DNA from: Paraeggerthella hongkongensis
GTDB lineage: Bacteria; Actinomycetota; Coriobacteriia; Coriobacteriales; Eggerthellaceae
DNA: 64,000 nucleotides
Reading direction: 5' to 3'
Assembly: GCF_003340345.1 (NCBI RefSeq)
Contig: NZ_PPTQ01000007.1
Coordinates: 88,492-152,491 of the forward strand
Part shown: piece by piece, positions 36,212-44,474 of the stretch
Layout of the letters: each line of letters begins with the position of its first letter
Position numbering within the stretch: position 1 is the stretch's first letter
Notes under the pieces: generated by a model
The model's input: the letters and a program-made list of their open reading frames with translations, nothing else
Told to the model about the DNA's origin: nothing
Database searches by the model: none
Made by a program: the position numbers and the translations under genes

Positions 36212-37030
36212 TTACTCTTCTATCAAGGTGGATATGTGCAGAAGGTAGTCCTCGGGGGAATCCGAGGTCAGATACGAGTTCACGTCCATCTCGAAAATGG
36301 GCCCCGTCTGGGTGAACCCCTCTTCTTCGATGTAGGTCAGCAGGTCGGCGTAGGATTGCGCGACCGTACAAGGGCCTCCCTGGTGCAGGATGACCGCATA
36401 CGTCCCCTTGGGCTTGCGCAAGATGCGCCCGTCGAGCTTCTCGGGGTTTTTCGGCGGATCGATCCAGGTGATCAGCTTGGTGTAGCGAAACGCTTCAGCG
36501 TGCTCGGCGTCCGGGACGTCCACGATCCTTCCCAGGGGAAACGTGGCAACGCTCGCGGCGGTCCTGCAGAACCGCGCGTGCTCGCTGATGGCTTGGGCGT
36601 AGGTGTGCTCCGTGTGCGAGCACGCGATGTCGGTGGTGATGAAGCAGAGCTCGTCCCAGTTGGCAAGCGAGGGCTTGCTTTTGGGGAAGCGAAGCGCGCG
36701 CTGGGTGATGTAGCGCATCTTCTCCATCATGCCGATGCGCGCGTTCAGCACGTCGCGCTGGCGCTGCAGGCAATCGATGCGTTCTTGAATGCTTCCCAAG
36801 AACAGCTCGGTGGTGCGATGGTCTAGGTAATCGCGGATCTCCTTCGTCGACATGCCGGCGTCCATGAAGAAGCGGATGGCGTCGTAGAGGTACAGCTGCT
36901 CAAGCGAGTAGTACCGATAGCCGTTGTCGGCTATGATCTTGGGTTTTAGCAGGTCGATGCGGTCGTAGTGGATCAACAGCTCCCTGCTGATGTTGCACAT
37001 GCGAGAGAATTCTCCCGACGAGAGCAGCAT
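36212..37030 (-). CDS. MerR-family regulator with GyrI-like effector domain, 272 aa
   Basis: N-terminal MerR winged helix (SGEFSRMCNISRELLIHYDRIDLLKPKI, residues 5-32) and GYRYYSLEQL wing, a coiled-coil dimerisation helix (about 80-115), then a C-terminal domain of the GyrI/BmrR multidrug-binding type (about 125-272). Such proteins twist a stretched promoter to activate efflux genes when ligand binds. ATG 37030 has AAGGAGG 7 bp upstream. Target and ligand are unknown; it diverges from the MarR gene. Confidence 0.88.
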   Translation of the reverse strand: MLLSSGEFSRMCNISRELLIHYDRIDLLKPKIIADNGYRYYSLEQLYLYDAIRFFMDAGMSTKEIRDYLDHRTTELFLGSIQERIDCLQRQRDVLNARIGMMEKMRYITQRALRFPKSKPSLANWDELCFITTDIACSHTEHTYAQAISEHARFCRTAASVATFPLGRIVDVPDAEHAEAFRYTKLITWIDPPKNPEKLDGRILRKPKGTYAVILHQGGPCTVAQSYADLLTYIEEEGFTQTGPIFEMDVNSYLTSDSPEDYLLHISTLIEE

Positions 37031-37219
37031 GGGCTGCCTCCTTTCGCGGGCGCGGCGCGGCGCCGGACGATCTTTGGTGCGGCACGGCGCGAGCGACCCG
37101 GCTCGAATCCGACCGTTGGTAAAAGGAAATATTAGCACGCGCGCGTACGCAATCGGTCGCGGAAACGGGCAGCGAGGGGAACGCGCCCGCAAGCGACCGT
37201 CAATCTTGCGTAAAAAGAG

Positions 37220-37298
37220 CCGGTACCTGTCAGAAAGTTCTTGATTTCCGACAGGTACCGGATTATTATGTGCTCCTGCATTATGAAAGGTACCTGTC
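37220..37298. promoter_or_regulatory. Three GGTACCTGTC operator half-sites upstream of the MarR gene
   Basis: A 12-bp inverted repeat (37220-37231 with 37250-37261) plus a third GGTACCTGTC at 37289-37298, just before the marR ribosome site. Autoregulation by the MarR-family product is likely. The first pair could also form an RNA hairpin. Confidence 0.55.
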
Positions 37299-37320
37299 AA
37301 ACCTTCTGGGGGAGCGCGAT

Positions 37321-38064
37321 ATGGACGAGAATTCGAAGTGCTCCAATCACGGGGGCGAAGGCATCGAGGCGGCGGCGAATCGGATCGTCGACGAGCCTGC
37401 GCTCGACGCCAACGTGCTGCTCTACGAAAAGCTCGTCGCGCTTCAGCACCTGCTTATACGAAGACGGTTCTCGGTCGAAGGCGGAAGTCCTTTGGCCGAT
37501 CCGACGCGCGGGCAGGGCAGGATCTTAGCGCTCCTGAAGGTGAAAGACGGCGTGAGTACGAAAGACATGTCCAACGTGCTCGACATCAGGACCTCGTCGC
37601 TCAACGAGCTTCTGGGAAAGCTCGAAGGCAAGGGCTACGTTTCCCGCGAGCAGTCGGAAGAAGACGGGCGCGTGATGGTGGTCAAGCTTACGGATAAGGG
37701 CCGGGCCGTCAAGCAGCCTTCCGCCAAGGAAGGCCCTGCGGATATGTTCGACTGCCTCGAGGAGTTCGAGAAGGAGCTGTTCGGCTCGTACCTCGATCGC
37801 GTCGTGGCTGTGCTTGAAGACGAGATAGACGAATGCGAAGAAGGCGGCTTGGAAGCGGTTCGCCGTCAACGCGAAGAGGCGTTTCGAAGGTTGTTCGGCG
37901 AGGATGACCGATTCGATGCGGAAGAGGGGCTTCCCCACTTTGCGGCGTTCGGGGCGTTGGCCCATTTTGAAGGATTCGATTCGTTCGGCGGCAAACGGCG
38001 CGATGGTCGCGACGGCACCCGGCGCGGCGGTAGGCGAGGAGGCAGCATACATGAGGGAGCATAA
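37321..38064 (+). CDS. MarR-family transcriptional regulator, 247 aa
   Basis: Central winged helix (GRILALLKVKDGVSTKDMSNVLDIRTSSLNELLGKLEGKGYVSRE, wing EEDGRVMVVKLT) preceded by ~45 residues and followed by a long acidic helix and a Gly/Arg-rich tail (GGKRRDGRDGTRRGGRRGG). About 100 residues longer than typical MarR; the tail is unusual and may bind nucleic acid or be disordered. The ATG at 37321 has GGGGGAG upstream. It overlaps the acetyltransferase gene by 14 bp. Confidence 0.85.
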   Translation: MDENSKCSNHGGEGIEAAANRIVDEPALDANVLLYEKLVALQHLLIRRRFSVEGGSPLADPTRGQGRILALLKVKDGVSTKDMSNVLDIRTSSLNELLGKLEGKGYVSREQSEEDGRVMVVKLTDKGRAVKQPSAKEGPADMFDCLEEFEKELFGSYLDRVVAVLEDEIDECEEGGLEAVRRQREEAFRRLFGEDDRFDAEEGLPHFAAFGALAHFEGFDSFGGKRRDGRDGTRRGGRRGGSIHEGA

Positions 38065-38806
38065 TAAGACGAACGTCCCGGACTCGAGGAGGAGCGTCGT
38101 GGTGGGCGCGTCCTCCGTTGCTCCGGCGAACGTGATCGATCCGTTTGCCGAAGGCGCCTTCTCCGGCGGCTTTTCCGAGGAGATGCGGGCCATGGCGTTC
38201 GGGCTGGTCTTGCAGCTTGGCGAGGACGACTCGGATCTGCGCGCCGCGAACGAAGACGGCGAGATCGTTGGGTCTGCGGCTACGTTTCGCCTCGCGCACC
38301 AAGAAGATATAGCCACCATCTGCGATTTCCGCTGCGCGCAGTCGGTCGAGTACTGGGGGCTCGCCCCGTCGGGCGATGCGTGCAGGCTGTTCCATGCCGA
38401 GACCGAGGCGTTCCTGCGGCGTACGCTCAACACCAGCGTGTTCTTCGCGCTGGTGGAGCAGGGCGGCGAAGTTGTCTCGATGTCCGGCCTGGAAGCTGCC
38501 GACCGCATTCCCACCATCAGCGCCCACGGCGGCGCCCAGCGCAGCGCTACTGTGGTTGCGTGCTACACGCCGCCGCAGCATCGCGGCAGGGGGTTCATGC
38601 GCCGCATGCTGTCGGCATGGACGTCCATGGCCCCTATGCTGGGCATCGACACCATCTACATGGAAACGCACAACGATTCGATGCGGCACCTGGCGCAATC
38701 GGCCGGCTACGAGCATGTGTCCGACAAGTACCGTCTGACCCTGCCCGTGGGCGAGCCGCTTGGCACCGACGCCGATTCTCAGGTGCGGTTGGTCGCCGCC
38801 TGCTAG
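38051..38806 (+). CDS. GNAT-family N-acetyltransferase, 251 aa
   Basis: GNAT fold in the C-terminal ~150 residues, with acetyl-CoA pyrophosphate loop QHRGRGF near 190 and the NDSMRHLAQSAGYEHV closing element. The first ~85 residues are not recognised. Translationally coupled to the MarR gene (14-bp overlap; GAGGAGG upstream of the ATG), so the acetylated substrate may be the ligand sensed by MarR, such as an antibiotic or amine; this is inference. Confidence 0.85.
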   Translation: MREHNKTNVPDSRRSVVVGASSVAPANVIDPFAEGAFSGGFSEEMRAMAFGLVLQLGEDDSDLRAANEDGEIVGSAATFRLAHQEDIATICDFRCAQSVEYWGLAPSGDACRLFHAETEAFLRRTLNTSVFFALVEQGGEVVSMSGLEAADRIPTISAHGGAQRSATVVACYTPPQHRGRGFMRRMLSAWTSMAPMLGIDTIYMETHNDSMRHLAQSAGYEHVSDKYRLTLPVGEPLGTDADSQVRLVAAC

Positions 38807-38827
38807 CTTGGCGGGGTTTGCGCTCCG

Positions 38828-39853
38828 TTAGTTCAGCGCTATCGTGGCGGACGTGCTGACGGGGGCTCGGGGCGACTCCGATGCCGCGGCGTACGCCGCC
38901 GTTGCCTGCGCGGGGTCCTGCCCTGCGTCGACGGCGGTCATGAGCGCTTTCCAGTTCTCGGGGTCGGGTGTGACCAGCCACAACTGCGTTTCCTCGTCGA
39001 TGCCTCCGGTGTACGGACCGCTGGTGGCGTGCACGGTGATCTGCGACCCATCGACAAGCTCGTCGGCCCACAGCGACTGCGTTTCAAGCGTCACGTTCGT
39101 GGTGACGAACCCCTGCAGGGCTCCAAGCAGGGTCTTGGTTTGCGAAGGGTCGGCGAACGCCAGCTGGATGAGGTTCACCATCATCTGCCGATCCACCACC
39201 TGGCGCATCATGTCCTGCTCCAGGTTGTAGTCGCCGTAGCTTGTGCGGGCGCGCGAAAGCGCCATCGCGCGCCATGGCGTCAGAGTCTGCTCACCCTCGG
39301 CGAACTGCTCGTTGGGGTAGTCCTTCGTGTAGAAGCTGTAGTCCAGGGCGTACGGCAGGTTCACGTTCAGGCCGCCGAAGTGCTCCACGATGCCTTGGAG
39401 CCCCTCGAACCCGATCACGACGTACTGCGTCACGTCCACGCCCGCGACGCTCGAAACCGCGGCGCACTGGGCTTCGGGGCCTTGGTCGCAGTACACCTGG
39501 TTGAGCTTCGACACGCCGCCGTCCGGCGCTACGTACTTGGTGTCGCGCGGAACGGTGACCAGCGATATCTGGTTGCGCTCGAAATCCAGGCGCATGAGCA
39601 TCATGAGGTCCGCGCGCCCCGGGGCGTAGGCGCCCCAGGAGTCGTCGCCTATGACGAGTACGTACTGGGCGTCGGGGTGCTCCGGCTGGGCAAGCGGCGC
39701 ATCGCGCACCGTTTGCGCGTCGAGCGCGTCGGTTGCGGTCTTGCTGTCGGGTTGCTGCGCGGCGGAGCACGAGCAGAGCAGCGCCGCCAAAAGCGCTCCC
39801 GCCAGCACGAGGATCGCCTTCCCGACAAGGCTCGTCTTTCCCGTTTTCGTCAT
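38828..39853 (-). CDS. LytR-CpsA-Psr (LCP)-like lipoprotein, 341 aa
   Basis: A lipoprotein signal ends in LLCSCS (Cys about 27-29). The body has LCP hallmarks: RADLMMLMRLDFERNQISLVTVPRDTKYV, FGGLNVNLPYAL, and a TPWRAMALSRARTSYGDYNLEQDMMRQ stretch with the conserved arginines. LCP enzymes attach polymers to peptidoglycan, normally as membrane-anchored proteins; a lipid anchor is less common. ATG 39853 has GGGAGGG 8 bp upstream. Confidence 0.8.
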   Translation of the reverse strand: MTKTGKTSLVGKAILVLAGALLAALLCSCSAAQQPDSKTATDALDAQTVRDAPLAQPEHPDAQYVLVIGDDSWGAYAPGRADLMMLMRLDFERNQISLVTVPRDTKYVAPDGGVSKLNQVYCDQGPEAQCAAVSSVAGVDVTQYVVIGFEGLQGIVEHFGGLNVNLPYALDYSFYTKDYPNEQFAEGEQTLTPWRAMALSRARTSYGDYNLEQDMMRQVVDRQMMVNLIQLAFADPSQTKTLLGALQGFVTTNVTLETQSLWADELVDGSQITVHATSGPYTGGIDEETQLWLVTPDPENWKALMTAVDAGQDPAQATAAYAAASESPRAPVSTSATIALN

Positions 39854-40231
39854 GTCCACCCTCCCTTTGATGCTGCTGCATTGTCGCGTCTGCGCGCTCT
39901 ATGGTAGCGCACGGCGGGTCTTGCGGGAAAGCGCTCTCTGGCCGAGCGGGAAAACCGCCCTAATCGAGCCGCGTCGCCATCTGCGGAAAGCCGTTGGGGC
40001 GCTTAAATCGCTCGCTCGCGGGGCATAGCCGTGCAATTTCGCAAAAAATCCTTTTCCCAGGTGGTTCTTGCGGCAAAACATGACCAGACGAAGGTCGTTT
40101 GCCGCTATAATTATGCACTTGGATCGCCGTGCTGGTAGGGAGAGACCGCAGGTGACGGCGTCCGAGTTCCCGCGAGCGAGATCGGTTGGCGGGAACCCCT
40201 GTCAATATTTGATCGACAATGGAGGAATCGA
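39854..40231. other. Intergenic region, divergent promoters, no gene seen
   Basis: 378 bp between the LCP gene and the symporter. TATAAT at 40106-40111 is a likely -10 for the symporter; no good -35 at 17 bp. No tRNA, riboswitch or repeat was recognised. Confidence 0.5.
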
Positions 40232-41614
40232 ATGGCATCTACCGACGCGCCCGCGCGCTCTGCGTGGTCGGGCAAATGGGCGTTCATCCTGGCTGCGGCC
40301 GCTTCGGCCGTGGGCTTGGGAAACATGTGGCGCTTCCCGTACTTGGCCGCCCAATACGGAGGCGGCACCTTTTTGATCACGTACCTGGTGCTGGTGTTCA
40401 CGTTCGGCGTATCGCTGCTGCTGCTTGAGACGGCGCTTGGCCGCAAGACCGGCCAATCCGCCATCGGCGCGTTCAAGAGCTTCGGCAAGAAGTACGCGTT
40501 CATCGGCATTTTGGCATCGGTGGTGCCGTTCATCATCACGCCGTACTACTGCATCATCGGCGGCTGGGTGACGAAGTACACTGCTGCGTACCTGATCAAC
40601 GGCCCCGAGGCGCTTGCCGACGGCGGCGACTTCTTCACCGGGTTCATCACCAGCAACACCGAGAGCTTCCTGTGGATGCTGCTGTTCATGGCCGTCGTGT
40701 TCATCGTGGTGTCCCTGGGCGTGAAGGGCGGCATCGAGAAGGCCAACCTGGTCATGATGCCGGCGCTCATCATCATGGCCGTGGGCATTTCCATCTACAC
40801 GCTCACCATGCCCGGCGCTCTTGAAGGCGCTCTGTACTACCTGGTGCCCGACTTCAGCAAGTTCTCTCCCGAACTGGTGATCGGCGCGCTCGGCCAGATG
40901 TTCTACAGTTTGTCGCTCGCCATGGGCATCATGATCACCTACGGCTCTTACCTGGACAAGAAGTCCAGCCTGACCTCGAGCGTCACGCGTATCGGCGGCT
41001 TCGATATCGGCGTGTCGTTCCTGGCCGGCCTCATGATCGTGCCCGCCGCGTTCGTGGCCATGGGCTCGGGCGAGGCCGTTGCGGAGAACTCCGGCCCGTC
41101 GCTTATGTTCGTCATCTTGCCCACCGTGTTCGCGGACATGGGCGGTGCTGCTACCATCATGGGCTTCCTGTTCTTCCTGCTGGTGCTGTTCGCGGCGCTG
41201 ACCAGCGCTATTTCCCTTACCGAAACCTGCGTCTCCATCGTGCAGGACGGTGCCGGCTGGTCGCGCAAGAAGGCACTCATCACCGTTATCGGCGTGGTGG
41301 TCGCAGCGGGAATCTTCGTCAACTTGGGGTACAACGGCCTGTCGTTCATCGAGCCGTTGGGTCCGGGATCGAGCCTGCTCGACTTCTTCGACTTCATCTC
41401 CAACTCGGTGATCATGCCTATCGTTGCTCTTCTTACCTGCGTCTTCGTTGGCTGGATCATCAAGCCGAAGACCATCATCGACGAAGTGGAGCTGACCGGT
41501 CCGTTCAAGATCAAGAACGCCTGGGCGTTCATGATCAAGTACGTCGCGCCGGTGCTGGTGGTCGTCATCCTGGTGGCGTTCGTCGCTCAAACGTTCGGGC
41601 TGATCAAGTTCTAG
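40232..41614 (+). CDS. Sodium-dependent transporter, neurotransmitter:sodium symporter (NSS/LeuT) family, 460 aa
   Basis: Na+-coupled amino-acid or amine importer. Helix 1 has the LeuT-type unwound Na+/substrate site (AVGLGNMWRFPY, residues 26-37) and helix 6 region FYSLSLAMGIMITYGSY carries the second binding stretch. About twelve helices, normal for bacterial NSS. ATG 40232 has GGAGG upstream. The substrate is not readable; Trp/Tyr or other amino acids are common for the family. It is followed by a hairpin terminator and a group of palindromic repeats. Confidence 0.92.
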   Translation: MASTDAPARSAWSGKWAFILAAAASAVGLGNMWRFPYLAAQYGGGTFLITYLVLVFTFGVSLLLLETALGRKTGQSAIGAFKSFGKKYAFIGILASVVPFIITPYYCIIGGWVTKYTAAYLINGPEALADGGDFFTGFITSNTESFLWMLLFMAVVFIVVSLGVKGGIEKANLVMMPALIIMAVGISIYTLTMPGALEGALYYLVPDFSKFSPELVIGALGQMFYSLSLAMGIMITYGSYLDKKSSLTSSVTRIGGFDIGVSFLAGLMIVPAAFVAMGSGEAVAENSGPSLMFVILPTVFADMGGAATIMGFLFFLLVLFAALTSAISLTETCVSIVQDGAGWSRKKALITVIGVVVAAGIFVNLGYNGLSFIEPLGPGSSLLDFFDFISNSVIMPIVALLTCVFVGWIIKPKTIIDEVELTGPFKIKNAWAFMIKYVAPVLVVVILVAFVAQTFGLIKF

Positions 41615-41645
41615 CGTCGCTTTGCGTTCGCCTGTCGCATGTTTT

Positions 41646-41675
41646 CGAAGCGCCCCGCATCGTCGGGGCGCTTCG
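41646..41675 (+). terminator. Terminator hairpin after the NSS gene
   Basis: 12-bp perfect stem with a 6-nt loop, 31 bp past the stop. GC-rich, no T run. Confidence 0.65.
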
Positions 41676-41686
41676 TGCGTTGAGGT

Positions 41687-41729
41687 GCGGCCTGCCCGAT
41701 CCGGCGCAGCGCCGGATCGGGTAGGCCGC
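41687..41729. repeat. 21-bp-arm palindrome, third family
   Basis: Arms 41687-41707 and 41709-41729 with one mismatch, centred on CGGCGC-A-GCGCCG. Directly followed by the 101-bp composite repeat. Confidence 0.75.
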
Positions 41730-41730
41730 A

Positions 41731-41831
41731 CGAGGCGGCGGGCCGCCAGCCCGCACGGGCGCGCGCCGGAAAACATTGTCGCCCCAAACGGACGCTTTTC
41801 GCCGTCAAACCGTCCGTTTGGGGCGACAATG
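41731..41831. repeat. 101-bp composite repeat, copy a (includes palindrome family 2)
   Basis: Nearly identical to 48579-48679. The first ~40 bp are GC-rich (GAGGCGGCGGGCCGCC...). The second part is a hairpin with 21-bp perfect arms (41774-41794, 41811-41831), ends CATTGTCGCCCC/GGGGCGACAATG. Its terminal CATTGTCG is shared with family 1 palindromes. Confidence 0.85.
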
Positions 41832-41839
41832 CCCGTCGT

Positions 41840-42550
41840 TTACTGCGCGCAATCCGAAAGGTAGCGTTCCATGAACGCGACGCCTACCTTGCCAAGCCAG
41901 GGATACACCGCGCCGCACCCCGATTCCGCGCATGCGCTGAAGAAGTCGGAGGCCCAGCAGGTTACGTGCGGCTCGAACTCTTGGAGCGCTTTTTCCCATT
42001 GCCGGTATTCGTCAAGGTTGTCTTGGTCGAGCGCTTCGATCAGGCGGGTATGCAAGTAGGCCATGAACGCCGACTCGATGGCAAGGTGGTCTCCCGGCTC
42101 GCGCGATCGGTCGCGCGCTAGGGAAAGCCCTGCTGCCCGGTAGCAGCTTTCGGCATGCAGGGCGGCTTCGTTAAGAAACGGAGTGGAAGGGATGTCCGCG
42201 TGGTCGCGTTCGTCCCTGAACCTCATTTCGGTGATCGCGATCAGGGGTCGTTTGGGATGGGTGAACAGTTCGGTGTAATCTCGCCTGAGCTCTGCCTGCA
42301 TTTCTTTTGCGGTGGGGTTTCGGCGGCGGATTTGATCCTCGTGCTCGAACATGGCAGGCAAGGGGTCGATTCCCGCGTCCTCGAATATGGAACGCATGTC
42401 TTCGAACACGCTGCCGCCAAGGACGCCCTGTGCAAGCTCTTTGGAGGGATTGAGGAGAAACATCGAAGTCAGCCTGAAGAAATCCGCGCATCCCAGAAGG
42501 TACGAGAGATCCGGCTGTTCTTCATGGTTGCTTGAAAGCGTGCTGGTCAT
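41840..42550 (-). CDS. TorD/DmsD-family molybdoenzyme chaperone, 236 aa
   Basis: All-helical maturation factor. The sequence near residue 125-150 (EPGDHLAIESAFMAYLHT) carries the TorD/DmsD E(P)xDH signature. It binds the Tat signal of the catalytic subunit and guards cofactor insertion. Last gene of the 46904-to-41840 operon, 135 bp after the membrane subunit. ATG 42550 has AAAGGAGC 9 bp upstream. Confidence 0.9.
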   Translation of the reverse strand: MTSTLSSNHEEQPDLSYLLGCADFFRLTSMFLLNPSKELAQGVLGGSVFEDMRSIFEDAGIDPLPAMFEHEDQIRRRNPTAKEMQAELRRDYTELFTHPKRPLIAITEMRFRDERDHADIPSTPFLNEAALHAESCYRAAGLSLARDRSREPGDHLAIESAFMAYLHTRLIEALDQDNLDEYRQWEKALQEFEPHVTCWASDFFSACAESGCGAVYPWLGKVGVAFMERYLSDCAQ

Positions 42551-42685
42551 GAAGGGTGCTCCTTTGCTATTGCGACGAACAAGGCGGGAATACCCGAACA
42601 GCATGGTATTCCCGCCAGGTGTGGATTGCGCTCGGGGCGGCTTTTCAGCTTGGACGCTGGCTGCGCTCAAGCTGCGAGCGCAGGG

Positions 42686-43828
42686 TTATTTTCCCAGCTT
42701 GAGCTTCGAGAGGCCCAAGGTTACAGCCAGCAGCCCGACGCTCACGATGCCTGCCGCTACGCACCATTCGATCATTCCGGGGAAGTACGCTCCTGCGGGC
42801 GCTCCCGGCGCGGCGACGGGGCCTGCGAAACCGATCAGCGGGTTGTGCAGCTGCGATTGCAGCATGTTGTACTTCACCAAGAAGATGGATGTGAAAGCCA
42901 GGATGGCGCCCGCAACGTGCAGGCTCTGCGTCTTTTGCAGCAGCAGGGCGATGCCGATTGCGGAACAGGCCACCTCGATCCAGAAGAAGGGCGCTCCCGG
43001 ACCGCTTGTCAGCCAGGCGGCAACGGCGGCTTCTTCGCCCACGGCGATATACAGTCCGCTGAACGCCTCGGCCAGCGAGAACACCAGCTCGGCAACAAGG
43101 AACAAGGCGACGACGCGCGAGAAGCCGCAGGCTACCTTCGCGTTCATGGGCAGGTACCCGCTGCGGTCAAGCACGGCGTATGCAACGACGAGCAGCGACC
43201 CGCCGGCAACGACGGCGGCGATGAAGAACGAGAGCACCAATCCGGGGTTGTTCCAGATTGGGCGTGCCACCTGAAGCGCGAACGCCAGCGAAGTGATCGT
43301 CACCAGCAGCGCGGCTACGAATACCGCGATAGCCAAGGGGCGCACGGATGCCTCGGTTTTCTTTCCTTCGGACACCTTGACGAGCGCGATAGTGAACGCG
43401 CAGCCCAGCACCACGTAGGCGATCAGTATGACGGTATCCCAGAATAGGGGAGACGCGATCTGGAAGCTGGTCAGGATCGAGAACGCACGGAGCGGATTTC
43501 CCGTGTCCACCAAGATGAACAGCCCCGCGCACAGGCACCCGCATGTCACGGAAACGAACGAGGCCACGCGCGCGTAAGGACGGTATGCCTCCAGGCCGGA
43601 GAATACGAACGGCGTCGAGGCGAACAACAGGCATCCTGCAGCAACGCCGGTGAACAGCAGGAAGCCTACGATGTAGAGCCCCCAGGTGATGTCGTTGCTC
43701 AAATGCGCAACTTGCAGGCCGTGTATCGCCTGAAAGACGAAGCACGCCGTTCCCGCAAGAGCGAATGCTGCGAACACCCCCAGCCAGATGGCGGTCGAAG
43801 AGCGTTTGGTCATGGTCGGTTCAGTCAT
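42686..43828 (-). CDS. NrfD/PsrC-family membrane subunit of molybdopterin oxidoreductase, 380 aa
   Basis: About nine to ten transmembrane helices in the NrfD/PsrC/DmsC arrangement, with no haem-ligand pattern obvious. It anchors the complex and exchanges electrons with menaquinone. It lies 12 bp after the Fe-S subunit gene in the same operon. Confidence 0.88.
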   Translation of the reverse strand: MTEPTMTKRSSTAIWLGVFAAFALAGTACFVFQAIHGLQVAHLSNDITWGLYIVGFLLFTGVAAGCLLFASTPFVFSGLEAYRPYARVASFVSVTCGCLCAGLFILVDTGNPLRAFSILTSFQIASPLFWDTVILIAYVVLGCAFTIALVKVSEGKKTEASVRPLAIAVFVAALLVTITSLAFALQVARPIWNNPGLVLSFFIAAVVAGGSLLVVAYAVLDRSGYLPMNAKVACGFSRVVALFLVAELVFSLAEAFSGLYIAVGEEAAVAAWLTSGPGAPFFWIEVACSAIGIALLLQKTQSLHVAGAILAFTSIFLVKYNMLQSQLHNPLIGFAGPVAAPGAPAGAYFPGMIEWCVAAGIVSVGLLAVTLGLSKLKLGK

Positions 43829-43840
43829 TAGAGCGCTCCT

Positions 43841-44458
43841 TTACGCCAAGTAGTACACGGAAGGCTCCGTGCCCTTGTCTTCCAGCAGACGGACGGTGGG
43901 ACGTCCCGCGATCGCGCGCGATACGTCGCTGTCGGGGTCGTCGAGATCGCCCCAGTACCGCGCCCGTCCAGGACAGTGCTCCATGCACGCGGGCTCTTCG
44001 CCGCGCGCAAGGCGGTTCGCGCAGAAGGTGCACTTCTCCACCACGCCTGCGACGTGCTTGGGGGCATCGGCGTCGCCAAGGGGGAAGTCCACGGCGTAGG
44101 CGGGCTCTTCCCAGTTGAACGTACGGACGCCGTAGGGGCATGCGCCCATGCACATGCGGCACCCGATGCACTTGTCAACGTCTTGCACCACGATGCCGGT
44201 CTTGTTGTCGCGCCAGGTCGCCCCAACCGGGCAGACCTTCGCGCAGGCGGGGTTCGCGCAATGCTGGCATCCGACGGGGTAGTGCATCATGGTCACCTGA
44301 GGGTACGTTCCTTTCGCGGTGTCAGGGTAATCGCCTCCGTCGGTGAGCACGCGGTTCCACCACATATTGTTGGGAAGGTTGTTGTTCGACTTGCACGCTA
44401 CCGCGCATTCCGTGCAGCCGAAGCACAGCTGCAGATCGATCGCCATTCCGTAACGCAT
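43841..44458 (-). CDS. Four-cluster ferredoxin-like electron transfer subunit (DmsB/NrfC type), 205 aa
   Basis: Four Cys groups for four [4Fe-4S] clusters: CFGCTECAVAC, CQHCANPACAKVC, CIGCRMCMGAC and CTFCANRL...CMEHCP. It passes electrons between the membrane subunit and the molybdenum subunit on the outer face. It has no signal of its own and is probably exported with the Tat-targeted partner. The gene is 16 bp downstream of the catalytic subunit. Confidence 0.93.
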   Translation of the reverse strand: MRYGMAIDLQLCFGCTECAVACKSNNNLPNNMWWNRVLTDGGDYPDTAKGTYPQVTMMHYPVGCQHCANPACAKVCPVGATWRDNKTGIVVQDVDKCIGCRMCMGACPYGVRTFNWEEPAYAVDFPLGDADAPKHVAGVVEKCTFCANRLARGEEPACMEHCPGRARYWGDLDDPDSDVSRAIAGRPTVRLLEDKGTEPSVYYLA

Positions 44459-44474
44459 GCAGGGTTCCTCCTTT

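Noticed and set aside
37095..37125. tRNA T-arm-like sequence (GGCTCGAATCCGACC)
   Set aside because: No acceptor, D or anticodon stems can be folded around it.
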